From Planctomycetota bacterium (lineage in GTDB: Bacteria > Planctomycetota > Planctomycetia > Planctomycetales > Planctomycetaceae), in the NCBI GenBank assembly GCA_018242525.1, contig JAFEBS010000043.1:1-37551 (forward strand): a DNA stretch of 37,551 bases, given 5' to 3'. The stretch's first letter is position 1. Every line of letters starts with the position of its first letter. The position numbers and the translations under genes were made by a program. Shown one piece after another: positions 15,733 through 24,920 of this stretch. The notes below the pieces were generated by a model, which saw only the letters and a list, made by a program, of their open reading frames with translations, was not told the origin of the DNA and searched no databases.

Positions 15733-15800
15733 GAATTCGCGGGTCGTCGTTTCCATCGAATGGAGGGCGGTGCCGAGCCACCGGACTCCAAGGTTAGAAG
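15733..15800 (-). repeat. GCTCGA-loop hairpin family, copy 3 (inverted)
   Basis: Reverse complement of the 6731 copy over a 57-bp core at about 55 positions. In this copy CTTCTAACCT precedes the hairpin, whereas in copy 1 it follows the core, as if the two were cut from a tandem array at different points. Confidence 0.78.
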
Positions 15801-15868
15801 TTGGTCAATGACTGCGTCACGGTCGTCAACCGTCTATGGGTCTGTCCGGTCAGACGCGGAGCCATCGG

Positions 15869-18800
15869 CTATTGCTGACGTCGGACCTGATTCCAGAACG
15901 GGGACCGGTTTCGAGTTCGAGTCTGGTACGTCTGCAAATATCGAGCGTAATCAGGATCGATCGGGCGAGGTTCACCATCGCGAAACGGATACACGGTCAT
16001 CGCCCGGAAGGGGAGGGGTTCCGATGTTTCGCCGTAGACCGTGTGCATGTCACAATCCTTGTCCCAGCCGACATTGAAAATCACGAAATCACGTACCCAG
16101 CCTTCGCGAACGGATTGCGTCGGGGCGGCAAATGACAATTGGATTTCATCGCCCGGGTGCATCACCACCAGTTGGTCGTCGCGTTCCGTCAACAGAGGAT
16201 GGACGGAGCCCAGTCGAGTGAATTTCCCTTCGATCGGGGGCCACATGTCGCCGGGAACCAGTTGCTCATAGGTGAATAACTCAGGGCCATTGCCGCTGAC
16301 GGGCCACTGTCGGAATGCGACGCCGCCGCGATCAATCAGGTTGGCAGAGATCAGGGGCAGTTCGGCTTGCACAAACTCGACCGGCCGGTCGTTAACGGTG
16401 ATAAACGCCGCGTCCCAATAGAACTCCATGTTCGTGACGATCCGCACGCGATGATCCGTGGCATCCCTGGAGAAAACGTCCGAAATATCGACTGCGATGG
16501 TCTTCGTCTTGCCACCGGGAAACCCCATGAACGGGCGGACTTCACGCCACTGCCCCTGTCCGTCCACCGCATGCAGGGCGGGGGGACGTTGTCGAGCCTG
16601 CTCGGGGTTCTGGGAGTGCTGGACGCTGAGCGAAGTACAGCCAGGATACATCCAACCCGTCAGAAACAACGTGACGGTGGGCTGTGTGTCGCCGTGATTC
16701 CACACTCCCAGGTCGAGTTCGAGGAAATGCTCGGTCGTCAGGCCCTGGGCGATCTTGCGTTCATAGGTCTTCGTAAAGATGCCATCACAGGTTTGGACCT
16801 GATCCAGGATGTCATTCCCAAAGGTATCCCGGGCAGCCACCGGTGGCCGTGGATCCGCCACTGTGTGGATCTTGTGTTCCGCCAGCGAAGCCGGGCCGAC
16901 CTTTTCGTTAGTGAAGATCTGAGTCCCGGCCGGATGATCGACCGCGAACAGTTTGATCTGGTCGAAATACTCGATCTCCCACAAGTCGGCAGTGACTCGC
17001 AACTGGTATTCCCCATCCTTCGGTTTCAGCCGGTCGCCGTCGATCTTCAGGTATTCCCATTCGCGCCACGGGGCGACAACGTCTTCGGCGAACTTCAAAC
17101 CGAGGGGGGCATTCCAGAGCAGGTCGGTACAGAAAGCAAATTTCTCGCCGTCCCAGGTGAAGAGGTACGGGCAGGACCCTCCCAGCTTTTGTTCTTCATA
17201 GACAGTCTGGTTTGTGGCAGGGTCAACGCTGTTATTGGGAATCCCGTTGGTCCAGAGGATGCGCATCACATTTGCAGTTTTCTGAGGACCGAGCCCAAAG
17301 TGAGTCACCGGTCCCCGAACCACTTGCGTGAGATACTTCTGCCCGGACTTGATCTCAATGGTGCATCCAATCCCGTAATGGTTGACGCGTTTGCTGTAGT
17401 TTTGCTCCCCGGGTTTGACTTGCTCGGCGATCAATGTGACATTCAGCCAGCCATTGGCGTTCCCCCCCTCATTGGATCGCCACTCCGTTTTTCCAGCAGT
17501 GGCCAGGATGAGGTCTTCGTCGCCGTCGTCGTCCACGTCAGCAATCGTCATGGCGGCGATGTTCGACAAATCCCCCGCGAATTCGACGTTCAGCGATTCG
17601 AATTGGCCGCCCAGTAGTCCCCGTCGCAACGTGGCCTTTCCCTGGTGGATCGTCAACAGGTCACCATGCCCATCGTTGTCGTAATCCAGCGGCATCGCGG
17701 CGTTCGCGGATTCATCGGTAATATGAACGTCGCTGAGCTTGGAGACCATTCCGGCCGCCGAAGTTTGTGTCAGGATCAAATCGACCCCGCCCGGTCCTGC
17801 CGCCAGAACATTCCACGAACCATTCCCGACATCTTCCACCAGCAGCGACTTCGCCGCAGTCGCCCTGGCAAAATCCGCACTCAGATCACGCCAGCGGTAG
17901 CGTCCGTGTCGCAGGTTTTCCATAAATCCAAACCCGGTTTTCCCCGCCAGCAGCAGGTCGAGATCGGCGTCACGGTCCCAATCGACGGCCACGGCGGCGG
18001 TTGGCCCAAAGTTTGCCGCAGGCAGTTGCGAACGTGCGGTGATTTCCTCGAACGTCCAATTCCCTCGGTTTGACCACTGTTGCACTCCCGTCGCAGTGAG
18101 CGTCGCGAAATCAAGGTCGCCGTCGAGGTCTAGGTCGGCCGGAATGATATCAATGATGTCGCGCAAAGCACTCAGCGAGTCCCCCACAGGACGATCGACG
18201 AGTTCCCGCTTCGATTCATCAGCAGCAACTCGATTTTCGACGAACTTCAGTCCGGCGGGCCCGAAGACGATCAGATCTGGATCCGCCAAAGCGTTCTTGA
18301 GTGGAGAAACCCTTAGCTTCTTGTCTTCGTCGCCATCCAGATCGACCGTCAGCACCCGGTGATAGCCCTCGCCCAGATCCAGGCTGAGTGTCGCAACAGA
18401 TTCACCAGGTTTCGGCAACAGGGGAACAGTCACCACGACTTGTTTGTCGAGCAGTGCGACGCCATCCAGGCGGCCATCGAGATTCAGATCGGCCGTGGCC
18501 AGATCTTGAGCCTCCGCGGGAATCGTCATTGGATTGACACCCGGTACAAATTTCACAGGAATGGGATCCGCGCCGGTCACTGGCGGCAGATCGGCGCGGT
18601 CATAGAATGTGGGACCAAAATCAAACACGACATATTCGAGCGAATTCCAGCGGACATAGCGTTCATCGCGGGCGGATTCCGGCGCAATCACGTTTCGCAG
18701 GGAAATGGCAACCGAAGTCGCCGTGGGCCACTGCTGATCCGCAATCGCCGTTTCCAGGCGGGCCAGCAAATCCCGGATATCGACTCGAATGTTGACTTTG

Positions 18801-19543
18801 ATGACATCCGCAAACGGTTCCAGGGTTTCGCGGGCCTGCTTGACGGTGTCCGCAAAGCCGGGCTCTTTTAATTGCGCCTGCAACGGCAGCCAGTCTTTCA
18901 GGACGAACAGATTGTTCGGTTCGAGTTCCCGGACCTTTCGCAGAGCTTCGACGGTTTCGGGGTCAGGAGTCTCACCCGGAGCGATCGGTCGCAGAACATA
19001 CAGGTCATACCAGACCTGGGCGGCCTTCGGTTCCAGTTCGGTGGCGCGACGCAATGACGCGGTTGCCCGCTCAGGGTCTTCTTCCCGCTCTGCAATTCGT
19101 GCTGCCAGCACGTGGGGTGCCGCCGACCTGGGCTCAATGCGGGCGTCCTGCTCCGCGGTCTGCCGGGCTTTCAACAATTGTTTCTGCCGGGCCTCGATCT
19201 CCTGACGATCGATTTTCTCCACCGCCAGTTCCTGGCAAATCGCCAGATTCCGGTATCCAAACGGATCTTCGGGCAACAATTGAATGATTTTCTGCAGCAG
19301 CTTTTCTGCTTGGGCAAATTCGTGATTCTCCAGGTACCCAACCGCCTGGTCACGCATGACCAGCAGTTCCAGCGACTGCTCACGAGTCAACTTCTGCTTT
19401 TCTACAGGTCTGCCTTCCTTTGGCCGGGGTGCTCCGTTGTTTCGGAAAAGAAAAATCCCCACCAGCACCGCCGCGGTGATGAGCAATGCTGCGGGCAGAA
19501 TCTTCGTTGCTCGGGGAGCGCGGCCCTGAGGTGTTTCGTCCAT
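15869..19543 (-). CDS. Membrane-anchored TPR / FG-GAP / ASPIC-UnbV protein (CRTAC1-like)
   Basis: A 1224-residue protein of unknown function. Order of parts: amino-terminal anchor at about 15-33; TPR-like helical repeats at about 50-280 (for example YLENHEFAQAEKLLQKIIQLLPEDP); FG-GAP/VCBS propeller repeats with calcium-loop motifs at about 345-690 (DLNLDGRLDG, DLDLDGDLDF, DYDNDGHGDLL, DVDDDGDEDL); an ASPIC/UnbV segment at about 695-780 (NGWLNVTLIA, then RVNHYGIGCTIEIKSG and GLGPQKTANVMRILWTNG); then about 440 residues starting GGSCPYLFTWDG with no assignable domain. It is probably exposed outside the cytoplasmic membrane and may bind protein or glycan. The ATG at 19543 has AAAGG 9 nt upstream; an in-frame TTG at 19567 is less likely. 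It lies 103 bp after nadA on the same strand. Confidence 0.88.
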   Translation of the reverse strand: MDETPQGRAPRATKILPAALLITAAVLVGIFLFRNNGAPRPKEGRPVEKQKLTREQSLELLVMRDQAVGYLENHEFAQAEKLLQKIIQLLPEDPFGYRNLAICQELAVEKIDRQEIEARQKQLLKARQTAEQDARIEPRSAAPHVLAARIAEREEDPERATASLRRATELEPKAAQVWYDLYVLRPIAPGETPDPETVEALRKVRELEPNNLFVLKDWLPLQAQLKEPGFADTVKQARETLEPFADVIKVNIRVDIRDLLARLETAIADQQWPTATSVAISLRNVIAPESARDERYVRWNSLEYVVFDFGPTFYDRADLPPVTGADPIPVKFVPGVNPMTIPAEAQDLATADLNLDGRLDGVALLDKQVVVTVPLLPKPGESVATLSLDLGEGYHRVLTVDLDGDEDKKLRVSPLKNALADPDLIVFGPAGLKFVENRVAADESKRELVDRPVGDSLSALRDIIDIIPADLDLDGDLDFATLTATGVQQWSNRGNWTFEEITARSQLPAANFGPTAAVAVDWDRDADLDLLLAGKTGFGFMENLRHGRYRWRDLSADFARATAAKSLLVEDVGNGSWNVLAAGPGGVDLILTQTSAAGMVSKLSDVHITDESANAAMPLDYDNDGHGDLLTIHQGKATLRRGLLGGQFESLNVEFAGDLSNIAAMTIADVDDDGDEDLILATAGKTEWRSNEGGNANGWLNVTLIAEQVKPGEQNYSKRVNHYGIGCTIEIKSGQKYLTQVVRGPVTHFGLGPQKTANVMRILWTNGIPNNSVDPATNQTVYEEQKLGGSCPYLFTWDGEKFAFCTDLLWNAPLGLKFAEDVVAPWREWEYLKIDGDRLKPKDGEYQLRVTADLWEIEYFDQIKLFAVDHPAGTQIFTNEKVGPASLAEHKIHTVADPRPPVAARDTFGNDILDQVQTCDGIFTKTYERKIAQGLTTEHFLELDLGVWNHGDTQPTVTLFLTGWMYPGCTSLSVQHSQNPEQARQRPPALHAVDGQGQWREVRPFMGFPGGKTKTIAVDISDVFSRDATDHRVRIVTNMEFYWDAAFITVNDRPVEFVQAELPLISANLIDRGGVAFRQWPVSGNGPELFTYEQLVPGDMWPPIEGKFTRLGSVHPLLTERDDQLVVMHPGDEIQLSFAAPTQSVREGWVRDFVIFNVGWDKDCDMHTVYGETSEPLPFRAMTVYPFRDGEPRPIDPDYARYLQTYQTRTRNRSPFWNQVRRQQ

Positions 19544-19646
19544 GGAAACCGACCTTTCAACAGACAATCTAAGCGCGGGACTTCAGTCCGTCGGGGCGTC
19601 CCGGCGGCAGGAGACAACTTCAAATGATCCGCGATGTCGAAACTGA

Positions 19647-20645
19647 CTACTCCAACAGACTTCGCTTCAGCACGTCTTGCGCCTGGGCGAAATACGGTTG
19701 CCAGACGATCTCGGGACTGCGGTTTTTCAGGCAGTCTCGAACCTTCTGCAATGTATTGCGGGCCATGTGCGGACAGCGATTGCAGGCGCAGGTCTCGCCT
19801 GTGGAGGTCATGATGCCGGGGACGGGAATATATTCGTGCTGTGGAGCGATTTTCATCAGGGGATGAATCATGTTCGCCTCGGTCGCCACCAGGAAGGTTT
19901 TCCTGTCAGGCAGCGAAGCGACGTACTTGCGCATCTTCTCGGTGCCACCGATTACGTCGGCAATCTCCAGAATGTTGGATGGACATTCGGGATGTGCCAT
20001 GACAATTGAGCCGGGATGGTTTCGTTTGGCCCGCAGCAGATCCTGAATGCTGAAAACTTCGTGGACCATGCACGACCCGGGCCACAGGATCATCGGACGA
20101 CCAGTGACGGAGCTCAGGTAGCGCCCCAGGTGCTGGTCAGGGACGAACAGGATCTCCTTGTCGGCGGGGACCCGGTCAATGATTTCCCGGGCATTTCCGC
20201 TGGTGACAATCCTGTCGCACAAGGATTTCACCGCGGCGGACGTGTTGATGTACGCCACGGTCTGAAAATCGTGCCCTTGCGCCCTCAGTTCCGCCTGGTA
20301 TGCCGCCAGGCGGTCTGCGGGGCAGCTTTCTGCCAGGGAACAACCGGCTTGCAGGTCTGGCATCAGAACCGTTTTTTCCGGGCTGAGGATTTTCGCCGAT
20401 TCCCCCATGAAGTGGACACCACAAAACACGATTGTGGAATTGGGGACGCGGATGGCATCCCGGGCCAGTTTCAAGCTGTCACCCGTGAAGTCCGCTATAT
20501 CCTGCAGATCTCCATCGACGTAAAAGTGCGCGAGAATTGCCGCATCTTGTTCCTTCTTCAGGAGATCGATCTCATCCATCAAGTCGAGTGGATCTTCTTC
20601 AATCGCTGGGGCCGGGGCGGTGTCCGACAGGACTGGCAGTTGCAT
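19647..20645 (-). CDS. nadA: Quinolinate synthase NadA
   Basis: A 332-residue [4Fe-4S] enzyme that condenses iminoaspartate with dihydroxyacetone phosphate to quinolinate in de novo NAD synthesis, in the cytoplasm. Expected features are present: LAHFYVDGDLQDIADFTGDSL, Cys102 in AGCSLAESC, Cys192 in PGSCMVHE, and a CACNRC cluster (Cys286, Cys288, Cys291); by comparison with the family, one of the last group (probably Cys291), Cys102 and Cys192 bind the cluster. MAHPECP and VATEANMIH are also typical. nadB and nadC are not in the window. The gene is divergent from the PIG-L deacetylase gene across about 130 bp. Confidence 0.96.
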   Translation of the reverse strand: MQLPVLSDTAPAPAIEEDPLDLMDEIDLLKKEQDAAILAHFYVDGDLQDIADFTGDSLKLARDAIRVPNSTIVFCGVHFMGESAKILSPEKTVLMPDLQAGCSLAESCPADRLAAYQAELRAQGHDFQTVAYINTSAAVKSLCDRIVTSGNAREIIDRVPADKEILFVPDQHLGRYLSSVTGRPMILWPGSCMVHEVFSIQDLLRAKRNHPGSIVMAHPECPSNILEIADVIGGTEKMRKYVASLPDRKTFLVATEANMIHPLMKIAPQHEYIPVPGIMTSTGETCACNRCPHMARNTLQKVRDCLKNRSPEIVWQPYFAQAQDVLKRSLLE

Positions 20646-20774
20646 GATCTTCTTTCATGAAAGGGCTTCGTTGGACTTCCATTTTCGCGAGGGACGCTCA
20701 GAATGCAACGACGTCGTGGTTCCGCCGTGCGGGCTGGACCCTGATTTTCGTTGGAATTCCCCTGAAGAGATGCC

Positions 20775-21602
20775 ATGACTTCGACGAACCCCCTGCGAAT
20801 TCTGATCATTGGCGCCCATCCCGACGACTGCGAAATCAAGGCCGGGGGGATTACGGCCATGTACCGGGCGGCCGGTCACCACGTGAAATTCGTCAGCGTC
20901 ACAAATGGCGAAGCGGGCCATCAAAGCCTTCCGCCCGCCGAACTGGCCGCAATCCGCAGGGCGGAAGCGGATTCCGTCGCCCGGTTGATGGGGATCGACT
21001 ACGAAATCCTGGGAAATCGGGACGGGCGACTGCTGCCCACCCTGGAAGCCCGGTTCGAATTGATCGGACTGATTCGCCACTACAATCCCGATCTGATTCT
21101 GACGCATCGGCCCAACGATTATCATCCAGATCACCGGGCGACCTCGACGTTGGTCTGTGACGCCGCCTACATGGTGATTGTTCCGCATATCGTTCCCGAG
21201 GTCCCGGCCCTGCGCGTCAACCCGGTCATTGCGTACCTGTCGGACCACTTCCAGCGTCCGGCACCGTTTGCCCCGTCGATCGTGATCGATGTGGAGCCGG
21301 TCTTCGAATCGATCCTCGATCAGATGGAATGTCATCGCTGCCAGTTCTACGATTGGCTGCCCTATACGTTGTGTCAGGAACGCGAGTTCCCGACCGATCC
21401 GGCCGCACAACGAGAATACCTGCGTCAGTTCTACATCAACTTCAATGGTCCACTGGCGGATCGCTACCGTGATTTGGTCATTCAGACGTACGGTCCGGAA
21501 CGGGGAGGCAGAATCCGCTTCATCGAAGCGTTCGAGCCGTGCGAATACGGTTCCCCCCTGACTGCTGCCAACAAGAAACGCCTGTTTCCGATGCTGCCAT
21601 GA
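20775..21602 (+). CDS. PIG-L family deacetylase
   Basis: A 275-residue zinc-dependent N-acetyl hydrolase of the LmbE/PIG-L family, which removes acetyl groups from N-acetylglucosamine-like substrates. The GAHPDDCE motif gives His15 and Asp18 as metal ligands with Asp17 as likely base; HPDH (His117, His120) supplies the third ligand. There is no signal peptide. The family covers bacillithiol, mycothiol, antibiotic and glycolipid routes, and nothing nearby identifies the substrate. GAAGAGA lies about 5 nt before the ATG. Its stop overlaps the start of the next gene (ATGA at 21599-21602), so the two products are probably made together. Confidence 0.93.
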   Translation: MTSTNPLRILIIGAHPDDCEIKAGGITAMYRAAGHHVKFVSVTNGEAGHQSLPPAELAAIRRAEADSVARLMGIDYEILGNRDGRLLPTLEARFELIGLIRHYNPDLILTHRPNDYHPDHRATSTLVCDAAYMVIVPHIVPEVPALRVNPVIAYLSDHFQRPAPFAPSIVIDVEPVFESILDQMECHRCQFYDWLPYTLCQEREFPTDPAAQREYLRQFYINFNGPLADRYRDLVIQTYGPERGGRIRFIEAFEPCEYGSPLTAANKKRLFPMLP

Positions 21603-22645
21603 CTCTACACCTTTCCAAATATGTCAGTGGTGGTGAAATCATCAATACCCGCAACAACTCCATCCACGGGTATGTGGCGTTGCGCGGTTGTGATCGCCCC
21701 ATCGTTCTGCAACTGACCGGTAACTGCAGCCCGGATCTGGTGGGGCGTCACCTGAAATTCGAGGCTTATTCCGATCCCGCCATCGACCCCGAGCCGGTGA
21801 CTGAGGAACAGATGGACGAACTGCGTCTGGGTTGGATGCAAATCGGCGTTCCTGGTGAAATGACCATCGCTCAGTACCCCCGGCTGTACCTGGAATGGCA
21901 TGGCCAGAACGGCCACACAGTGATCGATCTGCTGCATCCCTTGATCGAGTTTGTCGACCCGGCCGATGACGATATCGATGATGACGCCGATGACACCCCG
22001 ACCTACGATGACTTGGAGGAGGCCGAACAAGAAATCGCCGGGATGCTGGATGACGCGGTCGATGACGAGGACATGGATGTTGACTCCAGTTGGAATTCCG
22101 ATTCTGAAGCTGCAGAGCACGACGACGAAGATCCTTTCGGCCTGTTCCCACCTGATTTGAATGCCAGCCTGGGCGAGTCGACATCCCCTCCATGGACCTC
22201 CGAGCCTGACGAAGCCACGCTGGCTCAATGGAAGGAATGGGATGAGGTCTTTGAAGGAACCCGGGACGTTCCATTGTCGTCACTGTTCGACCCGCCGATC
22301 CAGTTGCCGCCTGAGGAGGCGTTGAGCGATCAGCAGGTCGCGGAATTGTTCAATGTCATTCTGAAGCAACTGGCACTGCACAACGTCGCCTTTCACATGT
22401 GCGAGCACTTCACACCTCGCGGCGGCTACCAGTTGCTGGTGAATCAGATTCTGCGCGAGTACGGCATCCATCCCGAACTTCCCCGGATCGGATATACCAT
22501 GAGTTTTGATACCTCCGAGTTTTGCGCCGAATGCGCGGCCGATTTCGATGAACGCTACGGCGCGGAACAGTCAGACACTACTCCCGAGGATCTGGACTTC
22601 GATACCCCGCCCGACGATTCGTCACTGGATGATCCACCGTTCTGA
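21599..22645 (+). CDS. Acidic protein of unknown function, coupled to the PIG-L deacetylase gene
   Basis: A 348-residue protein I do not recognise. Residues 1-125 look like a compact domain (MTLHLSKYVSGGEIINTRNN, then VALRGCDRPIVLQLTGNCSPDLVGRHLKFEAY). A strongly acidic low-complexity linker rich in Asp/Glu spans about 125-215. A second ordered part (about 240-325) includes ALHNVAFHMCEHFTPRGGYQLLVNQILREYG and FCAECAADF; its His and Cys residues could bind metal, but that is a guess. The tail is acidic. No signal peptide or membrane segment. The 4-bp overlap with the deacetylase gene suggests translational coupling and possibly a physical or pathway link. Confidence 0.82.
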   Translation: MTLHLSKYVSGGEIINTRNNSIHGYVALRGCDRPIVLQLTGNCSPDLVGRHLKFEAYSDPAIDPEPVTEEQMDELRLGWMQIGVPGEMTIAQYPRLYLEWHGQNGHTVIDLLHPLIEFVDPADDDIDDDADDTPTYDDLEEAEQEIAGMLDDAVDDEDMDVDSSWNSDSEAAEHDDEDPFGLFPPDLNASLGESTSPPWTSEPDEATLAQWKEWDEVFEGTRDVPLSSLFDPPIQLPPEEALSDQQVAELFNVILKQLALHNVAFHMCEHFTPRGGYQLLVNQILREYGIHPELPRIGYTMSFDTSEFCAECAADFDERYGAEQSDTTPEDLDFDTPPDDSSLDDPPF

Positions 22646-22735
22646 TTGCCTGTGCTTAAAAGGCCGACGTTGTCACCTGCCATAACGCCGATCACCGTGT
22701 TGCCCCCGATATGTCTCGATAAGGATTGCCGTTCC

Positions 22736-24715
22736 ATGCCTTCGACTCTCGATTCTCTGCTGGATTCCGCGGACTCAACTCTGTGGGAGGTGATCACCAG
22801 GGGAGATGGTCCGCCCGGCGAACTGCCGTTGACCGAAGAGATGTTGCTGAATGCCCCCAGCGGCGATCTGTTTGGTCTCACGCAGAATGCCGGGATGGGA
22901 TGGAATCCCTCGCAATTGCTCCGCAAGCAGTTTCTGATTCTGAGCACTCAAGGGGGAATTCGTGGTGAAGACGGCCGGCCGATCGCACTCGGCTACCACA
23001 CCGGACATTACGAAGTCGGACTGTTGATGCGGGCTGCCGCCGAGGAACTGGATCGACAGCAGGCCCTGCCGTTTGCAGCCTACGTCAGCGATCCCTGCGA
23101 CGGCCGAACCCAGGGGACAATCGGCATGATGGACAGCCTGGCCTACCGCAATGACGCGGCGGTCGTGCTGAAGCGGTTGATCCGGTCACTGCCAACGCGA
23201 CGGGGCGTCATCGGCGTCGCCACCTGCGACAAGGGTTTGCCCGCGATGTTGATGGCGCTCGCCTCACAACACGATCTTCCGTGTGTGATTGTCCCCGGTG
23301 GGGTGACTTTGCCGCCGGCCACGGGCGAGGATGCCGGAAAAGTCCAGACGATCGGTGCGCGTTTTGCCCACGGTGAAATCACCCTGGAAGAAGCGGCCGA
23401 AGCAGGCTGTCGGGCCTGTGGTTCACCCGGGGGCGGTTGCCAGTTTCTGGGGACCGCGGCCACGGCTCAGGTGATTGCCGAAGCATTGGGAATGGCGCTG
23501 CCGCATTCGGCATTGTCCCCATCCGGTCAACCGATCTGGCTGGATGCGGCCCGCCGTTCGGCACGGGCCGTTGTGGAACTCGAACGCCAGGGCAAATCCA
23601 TGCGGGATATCCTGACCCCCGCGGCCTTGCACAATGCCATGGTCGTGCATGCCGCCTGTGGTGGTTCCACAAATCTGTTGCTGCACATCCCCGCCATTGC
23701 CTTCGAAGCCGGGCTGACGCGACCGACCGTCGATGACTGGAGTCGAATCAATCGACAGGTGCCTCGGCTGGTCGACTGCCTGCCGAACGGCCCGATCGGC
23801 CATCCCACCGTGCGATTCTTCCTGGCGGGTGGTGTTCCGGAATTAATGTTGCATCTGCGGACACTGGGCCTGCTGAAACTGGACGCGCTGACCGTCTCCG
23901 GCCGAGCACTGGGGGACGTCCTGGAATGGTGGGAAACGTCGGAACGTCGAGTCCGGTTGCGGGATCTGCTGGTGGCACGAGATTCCGTCGATCCGGACAC
24001 CGTCGTCATGTCGCCCGCTGCTGCCAAAGAGCGGGGTTTGACCAGCACCGTGACCTTTCCGCTGGGGAACATTGCACCGGAAGGCTCCGTGATCAAGAGC
24101 ACGGCCATCGATCGGTCCGTCGTCGATCCCGATGGCGTGTACCGCAAACAGGGGCCCGCGCGGGTCTTCACGTCCGAACGGGCCGCAATCGCCGCCGTCA
24201 AGGGCCGGACCGACCGACCGATTCAGGAAGGGGATGTCATCGTCCTGATGTGCCGCGGGCCGCTCGGCTGCGGAATGGAAGAAACGTATCAGATTACGTC
24301 TGCATTGCGTTATCTGCCATTCGGCAAACATGTGGCGCTGATCACCGATGCCCGATTCTCGGGTGTCTCCACGGGAGCTTGTATCGGCCATGTCGGACCG
24401 GAAGCGCTCGATGGAGGGCCCATCGGGAAATTACGGGATGGAGACTTGATCCAGATTGAAATCGATACGCGGAATCTGACGGGCACTCTCAACTTCATTG
24501 GGACGAGTGACCAAACAGTCACTCCCGCAGAAGGTGCCCGCATCCTGGCGGAGCGAACTCCGGCGGTACCACTCCAGTGTGACCCCAACATGCCCCCCGA
24601 CACACGACTATGGGCCATGCTGCAACGCGCCGGTGGCGGCACTTGGGCTGGTTGCGTTTATGACGTCGACAAGATCGCTGCGGCACTGGAGGCGGGATTG
24701 AACCGAGCACAATGA
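22736..24715 (+). CDS. yjhG: YjhG/YagF-type aldonate (D-xylonate) dehydratase, IlvD/Edd superfamily
   Basis: A 659-residue Fe-S dehydratase close in length to E. coli YjhG (about 655), which converts D-xylonate to 2-keto-3-deoxy-D-xylonate. Family segments are clear: PLTEEMLLNAPSGDLFG, SQNAGMGW-like TQNAGMGWNPSQ, LSTQGGIRGEDGRPIALGYH, SDPCDGRTQGT (Cys121), ATCDKGLPAM (Cys164) and ACGSPGGGCQFLGTAAT (Cys228, Cys235). Cys121, Cys164 and Cys235 are the likely cluster or active-site cysteines by analogy with dihydroxy-acid dehydratase. Substrate within the sugar acids is not certain. The ATG at 22736 has AAGGA 10 nt upstream and gives the family amino terminus; a TTG at 22646 would add 30 residues. 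It follows the acidic protein gene by 90 bp. Confidence 0.92.
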   Translation: MPSTLDSLLDSADSTLWEVITRGDGPPGELPLTEEMLLNAPSGDLFGLTQNAGMGWNPSQLLRKQFLILSTQGGIRGEDGRPIALGYHTGHYEVGLLMRAAAEELDRQQALPFAAYVSDPCDGRTQGTIGMMDSLAYRNDAAVVLKRLIRSLPTRRGVIGVATCDKGLPAMLMALASQHDLPCVIVPGGVTLPPATGEDAGKVQTIGARFAHGEITLEEAAEAGCRACGSPGGGCQFLGTAATAQVIAEALGMALPHSALSPSGQPIWLDAARRSARAVVELERQGKSMRDILTPAALHNAMVVHAACGGSTNLLLHIPAIAFEAGLTRPTVDDWSRINRQVPRLVDCLPNGPIGHPTVRFFLAGGVPELMLHLRTLGLLKLDALTVSGRALGDVLEWWETSERRVRLRDLLVARDSVDPDTVVMSPAAAKERGLTSTVTFPLGNIAPEGSVIKSTAIDRSVVDPDGVYRKQGPARVFTSERAAIAAVKGRTDRPIQEGDVIVLMCRGPLGCGMEETYQITSALRYLPFGKHVALITDARFSGVSTGACIGHVGPEALDGGPIGKLRDGDLIQIEIDTRNLTGTLNFIGTSDQTVTPAEGARILAERTPAVPLQCDPNMPPDTRLWAMLQRAGGGTWAGCVYDVDKIAAALEAGLNRAQ

Positions 24716-24920
24716 CGTCGCAACGGACCGAGGATCGTGCGGAAAGTTGAGATTGCAGATCCAATGGTGAACGCGGACATCCACTGAGTTTGGCGAAATG
24801 GCAATCATTATTCCACGTCGCCGAAACACCTGCTGGTATCTGCTTCCAGTGACGGATAGCATGACGAAACGCATCGGCCGATTGGATTGGGTTTTCTGAA
24901 TGCAGCCAGAGGTTTGAGGT

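Noticed and set aside
20775..21602. Bacillithiol deacetylase (bshB) assignment
   Set aside because: The family is right, but no bshA or bshC is nearby and the PIG-L family is too broad to name the substrate from this sequence.
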